This document shows positions 11,201 to 18,107 of a DNA stretch of 64,000 bases, one piece after another (position 1 is the stretch's first letter; each line of letters begins with the position of its first letter). The position numbers and the translations under genes are program-made. Source of the stretch: an uncultured Prevotella sp. (GTDB lineage: Bacteria > Bacteroidota > Bacteroidia > Bacteroidales > Bacteroidaceae); the NCBI GenBank assembly GCA_937895845.1, contig CALBLK010000020.1, positions 33,058 to 97,057 of the forward strand, in the 5' to 3' direction. The notes below the pieces were generated by a model. The model saw only the letters and a list, made by a program, of their open reading frames with translations. It was not told the DNA's origin and did no database searches.

Positions 11201-12770
11201 CGGTATAATAATATGTGGTGGCAAACTCGTTCGTCAGTGTTTCTGAGAACGATGTCTCGGCGATGTGCGAAGCGACCTTGACCGAATCGGGATAGCGCAC
11301 AACGTCATAGACGAGGTCGCCAAGATAGCCGCCGTTCTGCCCCGAGGTGGGCGCAGCCCAGGTGACACTGGCCAGGCCTGTCGCATTGTCAATGTTGAAC
11401 TTGAGCTTCGTAACCTTTTTCGGGCTGTCGTAGCCCACGAAGGTTTCGAGGCGCAACTTTTCGCTCGTCCCCTCCGAATTGGCTGTCGTGATGGTGAACA
11501 GCACCTTGCCGTCGCAGGGCGAGGTGACGGCTGCTTCTACCCGCGCGCCGGGGGCGGCCTTGCCGGTGGCCAGTGTGTCGCGGCCGACTGTCACGCAATA
11601 GTCCAGCTCGCCGTCAAGGGCGCCGCCCGCATTGCTCTTTTCGGGGGCAGTGAAAGAAATCGTGCCTGAAAGCGACCCGTTGGGGAAGCTGGCCACAGCG
11701 TCCGTGACAGCGGCAGGGGCGGCCGGCGCGCTCGCTGCATCGGGGATATACAGGTCGTAGAACTGCTCGCCATGCTCAAAGTCGGCCACCATTGACGCCG
11801 CGCCCGTTTGCAGGTCTACGGTGTAAAGGGCGGAAGACTTGTCGGCCCGGACAGCAGCCCAGTAGAACACGCCGCTCTCCTGGTCTATCTCTCCCGACTG
11901 CAGGTAATACTGTCCGGCCTCGTCGTAGGCCACATTCACGCCTGTCGCGCCCACGAGGGTCTCCTCGCCGGTGGCCGTGTCTATCCGGTAAAGGTTGCCG
12001 TCGGTGGCCACGCCATACAGCTTCTGCTCCTTAGTGATTCCAAGTGCTACGTATGTCTTGGCAAGCGCTGAAATGGTGGTGCGCTTAGGGGCAAAGCCCG
12101 TATAGTCAATGACACCGAGTTCTTTCACCGCGGCGTCACCGGCGTTGTAGAACTGCCCGTACACCTTGCCCGTGGCCTGGTCGGTTGCCGTTTCAAGGGC
12201 CACCACACCGTCATCGTAAACCGTTTGCGACTTGAGCTTTTTCCAGGTCTTCACGTCATACTGGTAAAAATAAACGGAAAGGCCGTAATCGGTCTTTTTG
12301 TAGTTCACCAAGTTCAGCTTTCCGGCAAACAGCGAGCCTTTGCCGTTTGCCTGCATCCCCGACTGGGTGTATCTGGCCGTCTGGGCAGCGGGCGAAGTGG
12401 TGTCGAAACCGTAGATGCCTTGCTCCGCCGTCTCGCCGTTCCAGTCGGAGCGGTAGACGAGGTTGCCCCACAGCTCGCGGCCGGAGGCCGTCACAAGCCG
12501 GCGCTCATTGCCGTCGCGCAACGGCGCCAGCGCCCTGGCCTGCCTGGGCAACGCACTGTTGGCGCGCAGCTGTTGCAGCCCGCCGGGCACATTCTTCTTT
12601 GCCAACGCCCTGTCTAACACAAACAGGTTTGACATCTTCGACGGCTCGCGCGACGCCCCACCCCATTGCTCCGCAGAGCTTTTGGTGGTGCCGGGCGAAG
12701 CCTGTGCAAGCGATTCCGCAGGCACGCAAGCCGCCAGCGCCAGCGTAAAAAACAGTAGTTTTTTCTTCAT
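8265..12770 (-). CDS. Large secreted multi-domain adhesin-like protein (FN3, cleaved-adhesin and CARDB modules)
   Basis: A 1501-residue exported protein with a signal peptide at the N-terminus (cut near AESLAQA). Residues about 100-345 look like a repetitive beta-propeller-type region. FN3 modules follow, along with three cleaved-adhesin/choice-of-anchor-J-like blocks near 547-697, 907-1063 and 1197-1394. A CARDB-like module lies at about 1080-1190. The protein ends in a Por-type sorting tail (GVYIVNGSKLIVK), suggesting surface anchoring or release by a type IX-like pathway. Domain names come from sequence pattern only. It shares a transcript with the C10 protease 18 bases downstream, which may process it; in Porphyromonas, similar adhesin blocks are carried by gingipains (family knowledge). 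Confidence 0.82.
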   Translation of the reverse strand: MKKKLLFFTLALAACVPAESLAQASPGTTKSSAEQWGGASREPSKMSNLFVLDRALAKKNVPGGLQQLRANSALPRQARALAPLRDGNERRLVTASGRELWGNLVYRSDWNGETAEQGIYGFDTTSPAAQTARYTQSGMQANGKGSLFAGKLNLVNYKKTDYGLSVYFYQYDVKTWKKLKSQTVYDDGVVALETATDQATGKVYGQFYNAGDAAVKELGVIDYTGFAPKRTTISALAKTYVALGITKEQKLYGVATDGNLYRIDTATGEETLVGATGVNVAYDEAGQYYLQSGEIDQESGVFYWAAVRADKSSALYTVDLQTGAASMVADFEHGEQFYDLYIPDAASAPAAPAAVTDAVASFPNGSLSGTISFTAPEKSNAGGALDGELDYCVTVGRDTLATGKAAPGARVEAAVTSPCDGKVLFTITTANSEGTSEKLRLETFVGYDSPKKVTKLKFNIDNATGLASVTWAAPTSGQNGGYLGDLVYDVVRYPDSVKVASHIAETSFSETLTNEFATTYYYTVTAYNGEKAGEEARTAKVVFGNVYTTPYEAKLNTNDEFKRFTVIDANGDGKKWAYWSSMARYSYGSKDADDWLVTPAIRLEKGRFYKISVKVGAYGTRYTERIEVKAGRGNTAADMTMSVVEAKDFSTSRNQYETLEGELVANETGDYYLGFHALSTAEDGYYLYLKDITVDGGTSQDIPGAVTDLKVEPDPTGLLKAKVSFKAPAVNEVGGALGSLAKVTVKREGKEVKVFSDNVKPGASLEFDDTVEKNGANTYVVRAFSEAGPGDSVAVEAYVGVDVPRRPKNVLLHDNVSSVKMTWDAVSAKGLNGGIVRPQDVWYYIYDSALSGTLELRDSVQGLSYDFDINTSTGAQKLLQYAVAAKNAAGTSYESYSTGLVAGKPYALPFHDSFAKGKLAYDLWWLEQTGTGAFELYTDKSSDNDGGCFVFRSYLIGDEASVNTGKISLQGAVNPELSFYHFAKPGNRLKLYADVYKASGETDSILVADFSAAQGEASWQKAVVDMRPYKAERFVVLKLRVAAKRSGDPLYLDNVTVRDVLEDDLAAAIQAPESVEKGKSAKVSVVVSNIGLNAASGYTVTLSANGKEIGSASAKGALPAGGSATYQFDYATSVFDNFSKAELKAAVDYALDLDETNNTASASMDLLSKEFSAPANVEASGSEQAVEVRWNAPLVFSRNFTDSFEDYNRGDTTNIGNWLTVDMDKGEAGAVLTFDNGKTALHYHEPYAFTVFNPEKTLNGLTTQYPGYKPHTGEQYLANVYGGDFDQQQTYNADNWLISPALSGESQTLRFYARNYPTESSDFPETFDVLYSTGSTKIADFVKVGQTHTVSDGAWNKIEAELPEGALRFAVHHNTVAKNTFFFSLDDFTYRAVTDAPVGYNVYRDREKVAYIPFGTTAFSDARAPEGEHVYAVSAVYADGESAAVSAKPVIVTGIESVGAEASGRFDVYTTDGRLVGKGLKSLKKLRKGVYIVNGSKLIVK

Positions 12771-13170
12771 TTGAACAAACGTTTAATTGAATTGGTTTTG
12801 TTATTTTTTGATTTATTGTTTCTTTTGATTTGTCAGCAATCAGCAAGCAGGCGGCAACAACAGGCAAGCTGTACCAGCCCCCGCTTCAATCACCGGCATC
12901 ATACAAAGGTAAACATATAATTTGACCTTTCTGCCCTTTTCAGCTTTTTTTCACCTGTTGCACGCGAATTTTAACGGTCGTACAATCGCGCTGAAACACA
13001 TTTGCAGCCGTTTTGTAATTTCTTTGCATGGCATTACACCCAAAAGAGGGCCTTGTCTGCGACTGGCCAGGGGCATTTTACCGCACCCTGCTGGCGGGAA
13101 GAACCGGGCAAACGCACTTTGTCCGGCCTGGGCTTGGGAAATCTTACCTGTTGTGCAACGGCAAGCGCAC
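12771..13170. other. 400-base intergenic region
   Basis: No gene is supported here. Next to the adhesin start it is AT-rich and holds the promoter at 12904-12911; the rest, towards the lipoprotein stop, is GC-rich. A short inverted repeat, GTAAT to ATTAC, brackets 13015-13037. I see no terminator with a T tract and no RNA gene. Confidence 0.5.
12904..12911 (-). promoter_or_regulatory. -7 promoter element of the adhesin/protease operon
   Basis: Read on the minus strand this is TACCTTTG, an exact TAnnTTTG match, about 130 bases upstream of the start at 12770. No clear -33 TTTG was seen. Confidence 0.45.
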
Positions 13171-13650
13171 TCAGTCAGTTCCGCCAGCAGGTTCTTCAAC
13201 GATCTCCTTGAAAAGCGTCCACGGCTCACCGGCACTGACATAATTGGCCTTTGCCCCCTGTGGGACATAAAGGGTGCAGGCGTGCTCCTGCCACAAGTAA
13301 GACCTTTGCATCTTTGGCGGTGTCACCGACTTGAAATGCAGCTGGCTGAGGTGGCAGCCTTCGAACGTGCGCGAATAGATCTCCCTTACGCTCGCCCGAA
13401 CCGTCAGACTGGTTAGCAGCGGGCATTCCAAAATGGCGTCTATCTTTCGGAGCCCTTCATGCAGAATGAGCTTTTCGAGCAAGGGCAAACTGTTGTCCCC
13501 AACATAGAACGTCAGCTCGCTGAAGTACAGTTCCAGGGTCTTTATGCCGCTGCACGAAGCCAAAAAAACCAGCGCCAAAAGCAACGCCAGCAAGCAGAAG
13601 CACGCTGGCCGGACTGACTTGAAAGGTGCCGCTGAATGTTTGTTCTCCAT
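13171..13650 (-). CDS. Small leucine-rich-repeat (BspA-like) lipoprotein
   Basis: A 159-residue lipoprotein: a hydrophobic signal segment (about 17-32) ends in the lipobox LASC with Cys33. The remainder carries LRR_5-type motifs as in BspA surface proteins (for example LPLLEKLILHEGLRKI, then TFEGCHLSQLHF) and ends with the YVPQGAKANYV block that typically closes BspA repeat units. It is much shorter than BspA proteins, which often exceed 500 residues. It starts 24 bases after the TonB-receptor stop on the same strand, so the two probably share a transcript. Role unknown; possibly ligand capture beside the receptor. Confidence 0.75.
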   Translation of the reverse strand: MENKHSAAPFKSVRPACFCLLALLLALVFLASCSGIKTLELYFSELTFYVGDNSLPLLEKLILHEGLRKIDAILECPLLTSLTVRASVREIYSRTFEGCHLSQLHFKSVTPPKMQRSYLWQEHACTLYVPQGAKANYVSAGEPWTLFKEIVEEPAGGTD

Positions 13651-13674
13651 GTTGTGTGTGATTTAGACAGATGC

Positions 13675-15642
13675 CTAAGGTTTCTCGAACTTGACCCGGA
13701 TGCCCACATAGGCCATTGCGCCCTCGGTGGGGCCCCATATCTGGGTGGCGTCGAAGGCGGGCGCCCAGGGGTTGTCAGCCCCGGCTATGGGGCGGGCCAT
13801 CTTGTAGCCGGTGAGGTTCTCACCGCCGGCATAGACGGAGAAGTGGCGGAAGTCTCGGGTGACCTGTGCCTGCAGCTGGAAGTAGGCGGGGTAGGCGGTG
13901 CGGTCGTAAAGCTCGCCGCCGCCATCCAGGTGGCCGGTCACGTCGAAGTGCCACAGCTCCATCGGGGTCTTGTAAGACAGGGTGAGCAGTCCCTTGTAGC
14001 GCGAGGTCAGCGGCTGGCGGCGGAGCGTTCCGTCATAGGTTGTCCGCACGTCGTTGAGGCGGAAGGCGGCGGTGGCTGTCAGCCCCTCGAGCAGGGGGCA
14101 GGTGGCATCCACCTGCATGGTGTGGCTGTAGCTGCGGCCGTCAAGGTTGCCGAACACCACGGTGTGCGCGCCCATGGCTCCGTCGACGGTGGCCACCATC
14201 TGCCGGATGAAGTGGGTGTAGTAGTACTCGGCATTCAGCTCGAGCGTCTTCTCGCCCAGCGGCACGTTGAGCTGGGCCGACAGGCCGCAGTTCCAGGCCT
14301 CCTCCTGTTCAAGGTGCGGGTCGGCGTAGAAGGTGCGGCCGCTGGCCAGCATCGGCACGTTCTCGGCCAGGGCGTGGGGGGTGCGGTAGCCCTTGCCGGC
14401 AGAGGCGCGCAGGGTGAGCGGCCCGAAGGGCGAGTACTTGACGTGCAGGCGCGGCGTGACAAAGGAGCCGTAGAGGTCGGAGCGGTCCCAGCGGATGCCG
14501 GGCATCACGGTGAGCCGGTCGGAGGGCTTGTAGGTGTACTGCGCGTAAAGGCCGGCGGTGGTCTCTGAGGGCGAGAGGATGGGCTGCAGGTTGCCGCTGA
14601 ACGTCTCGTCAAAGTGGTCGTGGTTGAGCGAGGCGCCCACCGACAGGCTGTGGCGGTCGGTGATGTCGGTCTCGAACATCAGCTGGGCGTAGCCGTTCTT
14701 CTGGTCAACGCCATAGCGGCGGTTGCCAAACAGGTAGCCGGCATCGTGCCACGAGCCGTGCAGCATCAGCGCCAGGCTGGAGTTGTGGCTGTCGCGGAAC
14801 AGCACGGCGTTCTTCCACTGCGCCTCATACCTGTCGGCTCCCACGTGTACGGCATAGCGCGGCATGTCGCGGTGCGCCCGTCCGTGGTGGCTCGTGCCAC
14901 TGTTGCGCTCGTCGCGGAGCAGCCGCACGGACAGCTGCGAGATGAACCCGGGGGCAAAGTAGGCCCAGCGGTGCATCAGGTTGTACTGGCGCACCTTGGG
15001 CATGTCCATGAAGCCGTCACCGTTGCCGTCGTGGTCGCGCTGGCGGTTCTCATAGTGCAGCAGCACACTGGTAGACAGGCGGTCGGACAGGTGGACGCTG
15101 GCATCGGCGTTGGCCTCGAGCTTGGCCTGCGAGTCAAAGTAGAGGTTGCCGCGCACCCCGTCGGTGCCCTGGGGCTTGAGAAACTCGATGTTTATCTGGC
15201 CGGTGGTGCTCTCGTAACCGTTTTTCACGCTCGACGCGCCCTTGGACACCTGGATGGACTGCATCCACGGCCCGGGCACATAGCCCAGGCTGTAAGGTAG
15301 GCTGGCGCCGCGCAGGTTGGGGATGTTCTCGGTGAGCATCTGCACATAGGTGCCGCTCAGGCCCAGCAGCTTGATCTGGCGCGCGCCGGTGGCGGCATCG
15401 GCATAGTTGACGTCGACCGAGGGACTGGCGGTGAACGACTCGCCGAGGTTGCAGCATGCCGCGCGCAGCAGCTGGCCGGAGCCTATCAGCTCGGTGTTGG
15501 TGGCCAGGCGGTCCATCCGGGTGCCGTGGGTGGCGTTCACTACCACACCCTTCAGCTTCACCGACATGTCAGTGCTGTCGGTCTGGGCATGGACTGCTGT
15601 AGCCGTGAAAACGGCCGGCAAAAGGAGTGCTGTTATCCGCAT
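13675..15642 (-). CDS. TonB-dependent outer-membrane receptor, possibly for a metal complex
   Basis: A TonB-gated outer-membrane channel. The start MRITALLL with its signal peptide ending VHAQ gives 655 residues; the open frame continues 55 codons upstream but that stretch is not receptor-like. Residues about 30-160 form the plug and lack the carboxypeptidase-regulatory domain of SusC; the rest is a 22-strand-type barrel ending in a C-terminal Phe-rich strand. Two features suggest a metal ligand: adjacent cysteines in the plug (RAACCNLGESF) and the His-rich segment SHHGRAHRDMP. Similar receptors in Bacteroidetes are often linked to HMA proteins, one of which is encoded at 5171-5473; the substrate remains inference. 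Confidence 0.88.
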   Translation of the reverse strand: MRITALLLPAVFTATAVHAQTDSTDMSVKLKGVVVNATHGTRMDRLATNTELIGSGQLLRAACCNLGESFTASPSVDVNYADAATGARQIKLLGLSGTYVQMLTENIPNLRGASLPYSLGYVPGPWMQSIQVSKGASSVKNGYESTTGQINIEFLKPQGTDGVRGNLYFDSQAKLEANADASVHLSDRLSTSVLLHYENRQRDHDGNGDGFMDMPKVRQYNLMHRWAYFAPGFISQLSVRLLRDERNSGTSHHGRAHRDMPRYAVHVGADRYEAQWKNAVLFRDSHNSSLALMLHGSWHDAGYLFGNRRYGVDQKNGYAQLMFETDITDRHSLSVGASLNHDHFDETFSGNLQPILSPSETTAGLYAQYTYKPSDRLTVMPGIRWDRSDLYGSFVTPRLHVKYSPFGPLTLRASAGKGYRTPHALAENVPMLASGRTFYADPHLEQEEAWNCGLSAQLNVPLGEKTLELNAEYYYTHFIRQMVATVDGAMGAHTVVFGNLDGRSYSHTMQVDATCPLLEGLTATAAFRLNDVRTTYDGTLRRQPLTSRYKGLLTLSYKTPMELWHFDVTGHLDGGGELYDRTAYPAYFQLQAQVTRDFRHFSVYAGGENLTGYKMARPIAGADNPWAPAFDATQIWGPTEGAMAYVGIRVKFEKP

Positions 15643-15920
15643 AACTTCATTTCTGTTGCAAGGGCAATGGCGTTTTTTATCACCGCCTCGCAGTTGTCTC
15701 ACGCATTTGCTCATTCTGTTTCCGTCCATAAGACCAACCCTTTCACTGGCCGAAACAAGCCATTGCACAAACTGGTTTTCAACCGGCCAAACGCTCTTTT
15801 CAGCCAAATTAGCTCACCATTCCAGCCAGCCCAGCTCACCATTACGGCCCTTTCAGGGTAGAGTCTGCGGACGGGTCGGGGCGGCGGCTCACGCCATCGT
15901 GACACCGTTCGAACCCGGCG

Positions 15921-15928
15921 CAAAAGTA
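15921..15928 (-). promoter_or_regulatory. -7 promoter element of the TonB-receptor operon
   Basis: Minus-strand TACTTTTG is an exact TAnnTTTG match. If used, it gives a leader of about 270 bases before the start codon at 15642. Confidence 0.4.
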
Positions 15929-15972
15929 ATGATAATCGTTGAAACGGCGGACTTTCGCAAGCTAAAAAAACA

Positions 15973-16095
15973 AAACGGTGCGTTCCGTAACGCCAAACGC
16001 TTCATCCCGGCTCGCGAAACGGTGCGTTCCGGCTCGCGAAACGGTGCGTTCCGTAACGCCAAACGGCCCGCTTCGCAGGGCGAAGCGGGCCGTTT
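15973..16095 (+). repeat. 22-base tandem repeat array 1 capped by a perfect hairpin
   Basis: Four consecutive 22-base units start at 15973, 15995, 16017 and 16039. Each begins AAACG and ends in GCC or GCG. They are followed directly by a perfect hairpin whose left arm also begins AAACGGCCC: 16061-16075 pairs with 16081-16095 around a 5-base loop. Units 1 and 4 are identical, and unit 3 shares its first half with them. The same architecture recurs at 44156-44256. Confidence 0.85.
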
Positions 16096-16209
16096 GGCAA
16101 GCTCGAATGAGCGTTTTATGAAACCGGCGGGCCTGGCACGGTGACGCAGACCACCCGGCTGAACAAGGCGCGAGCCTGTTCGCCGCACCGGGATGCAGGT
16201 GTCAGCACG

Positions 16210-16235
16210 CCTGCCGGCACTGCCTGTGCGGCAGG
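16210..16235 (-). terminator. Hairpin at the end of the FAS1/SusCD operon
   Basis: CCTGCC (16210-16215) plus GCAC pairs with GTGC plus GGCAGG (ending 16235), with one bulged G. It begins three bases after the SusD stop at 16238. There is no T tract on the minus strand, so it may stabilise the mRNA end rather than terminate. Confidence 0.4.
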
Positions 16236-16237
16236 GG

Positions 16238-18097
16238 TCACTTGTAAGGCAGGTACCAGTTGTTGGGGTCTGCCAGGTCGACGGCCGGGTTCTTGTACTC
16301 CAGCTTCTTCTTCAGCCACAGGCTTCCGAAGTTGGCGCCGTAAAGACCGGCCTCATTCTTGTGGCGGGCCAGGCGCATCAGGTCGTAATAGCGGGTGCCC
16401 TCGAAGGCCAGCTCCAAGGCATACTCGTCGCAGAGCAGGTCTTCGACAGCGTTGACGGTGTCGCTCTTGGTGTACTGCGAGGGGTCGCCGGCCACATTGT
16501 AGGTGTCGGCGATATACGACAGTTTCTGTCCCACCACAGTTGCAAACTGGTAGGGTGAGAGACCGGGCGTGTAGTTGCCGTTCTGTGACTCATAGTCCGA
16601 CGTCCAGCCGCAGCCACGCTGGTGAATGCCATAGGTGTTGGTCTTCAGGAACTTGTCGGCAGTGGCATCGGTAATCAGGGGGTAGACATTGGTCAGCAGG
16701 TTCTTGCTGTCCTGCGTGATGTAGCCGCCGAAGTCGGTCGTGCCATAGTCAAGGACAGACTGGTTGATACCGTCTTTCAAGATGGCGAAGGCGAGGTCGG
16801 GATGGCCCATGCGGTTGAGCGCCTCGGCCAGGTGGAGCCACACGGTGGCCGTGCGGTAGAGCGACACGCTGGCCTGCGACAGCTTGGGTATCCACACCTG
16901 CACAGAGTCTTCGCCGTAGCTCACCCGGTCGCAGATGGAGGGGAAGCGGGTGTCGCCCACCTTGGCGGTCACCACGGTGTTCTTGTCGTTCTCGACATAA
17001 TAGTAGCTCAGGGTGTCCACCAAAGTGGTGAAGCTCTGGGAAGCCTTGAGCTGCACCTGGTCGAGGCGCGGGGTGGAGCGGTTGAACTTCTGCGTGCCAT
17101 AGAAATCGTAGCCGAAATAGGTAGGCAGCGAGGAAGTGACACCCTTCAGGCGGTTGACGGGCATCTGCACCTTGGTGATGCACTCCTCTTTCTGGTTGGC
17201 GGCAAACAGCTGCGAATAGCCAATGGTTTTCTGCTGCTCAGGCGCATTGGAGACGTCGGTCGGCATCCGGTCGGTATAGTCCATGCGGGGCAGATCCGTG
17301 AGCGAGGCGCGCGCGCCGACGTGGAGCTGGGTAGCCTCGGCCACCTGCGAGAGGAAGGTGACATAATACTTCACTGCGTTGGGATAGTCGTTGGCTTCAA
17401 GGTAGAGGTCGCCAAGTATCACGTCGACGGGGATGTAAAAGAGGTTGGAGTTCATCCTGTAGTTCTGTCCCCAGTTGGTCGAGCCAAGGTCAAACTGCCC
17501 GTGGTCGGGGCAGGGGGTGCCGGAATACTGGGCGAGGTCGGGCGCAAGCTCGGCTACGATGCCCGCAAGGTCTTTCTCCTCGAAGCGGGTTGACTCAATC
17601 TGCGAGATGGTGGTGAGCGGCGTGGTGACAAAGGGCACCTTGCCGTAGTTGCGCGCCAGCTGCAGGTAAGCCCAGGCACGGATGGCCTTGATGGCCACAT
17701 ACTCGTTTTTGACCACCTGGGTGCTTCCGGTCATCAGCGAGGTGTCACGGTGGGCAATGTAGTAGTTGCAGTTGTTTATCACACGGTAGTACTGGTAGGC
17801 GCTGTCGTAGCGGTTGGTCGTTCCGGCGGCAAAGCGGGCCAGTTCCTGCAGGTTCTTGTCGGTGACGCCGGGCATCACGTCGACAAGGTCGCCACGCATC
17901 TCGCCCTGCAGGTAGTACTGGTCGGTAACGGCCTGCATGGCCTGCAGCACGCCAAAGGCGTAGTACATGGAGTCGGTCTTCTGGTCCATGTCGGGGTCGA
18001 ACAGCCGCTGCGAGCTGTCGGTATCGAGCATATCGGAGCAGCCGGTCACGGAACCGAGCCCGAGCATGGCTGCGATTGCTATAACAATTTTCTTCAT
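16238..18097 (-). CDS. SusD/RagB-family surface glycan-binding lipoprotein (second pair)
   Basis: A 619-residue outer-membrane lipoprotein, lipobox VTGC with Cys20, of the SusD family. These alpha-helical TPR-rich proteins form the lid of the SusC channel and bind the incoming glycan or peptide. The N-terminal SusD-like region with an YRVINNCNYYI helix and the C-terminal RagB part (EYALELAFEGTRYYDLMRLARHKN) are both recognisable. It follows the SusC gene by 10 bases and is the last gene of the seven-gene operon. Ligand unknown. Confidence 0.92.
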   Translation of the reverse strand: MKKIVIAIAAMLGLGSVTGCSDMLDTDSSQRLFDPDMDQKTDSMYYAFGVLQAMQAVTDQYYLQGEMRGDLVDVMPGVTDKNLQELARFAAGTTNRYDSAYQYYRVINNCNYYIAHRDTSLMTGSTQVVKNEYVAIKAIRAWAYLQLARNYGKVPFVTTPLTTISQIESTRFEEKDLAGIVAELAPDLAQYSGTPCPDHGQFDLGSTNWGQNYRMNSNLFYIPVDVILGDLYLEANDYPNAVKYYVTFLSQVAEATQLHVGARASLTDLPRMDYTDRMPTDVSNAPEQQKTIGYSQLFAANQKEECITKVQMPVNRLKGVTSSLPTYFGYDFYGTQKFNRSTPRLDQVQLKASQSFTTLVDTLSYYYVENDKNTVVTAKVGDTRFPSICDRVSYGEDSVQVWIPKLSQASVSLYRTATVWLHLAEALNRMGHPDLAFAILKDGINQSVLDYGTTDFGGYITQDSKNLLTNVYPLITDATADKFLKTNTYGIHQRGCGWTSDYESQNGNYTPGLSPYQFATVVGQKLSYIADTYNVAGDPSQYTKSDTVNAVEDLLCDEYALELAFEGTRYYDLMRLARHKNEAGLYGANFGSLWLKKKLEYKNPAVDLADPNNWYLPYK

Positions 18098-18107
18098 ATC
18101 GAGGTTT

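Larger units (their letters stand above)
15643..16237. other. 595-base intergenic region with long leader, tandem repeats and hairpins
   Basis: This region holds the presumed promoter of the TonB receptor (15921-15928), a leader of roughly 270 bases before the receptor start, the 22-base repeat array with its capping hairpin (15973-16095), and a hairpin close to the SusD stop (16210-16235). I compared the leader by eye with the cobalamin riboswitch pattern and did not find a match. No gene is supported. Confidence 0.6.

Noticed and set aside
15643..15807. N-terminal extension of the TonB receptor by 55 codons
   Set aside because: The extension lacks a signal peptide, whereas a normal one begins at 15642.
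15643..15920. Cobalamin riboswitch upstream of the TonB receptor
   Set aside because: By eye I found no B12-box-like core or matching stem; only a covariance scan could settle it.
15973..16095. CRISPR array
   Set aside because: The units are contiguous 22-base repeats without spacers and no cas gene is present.
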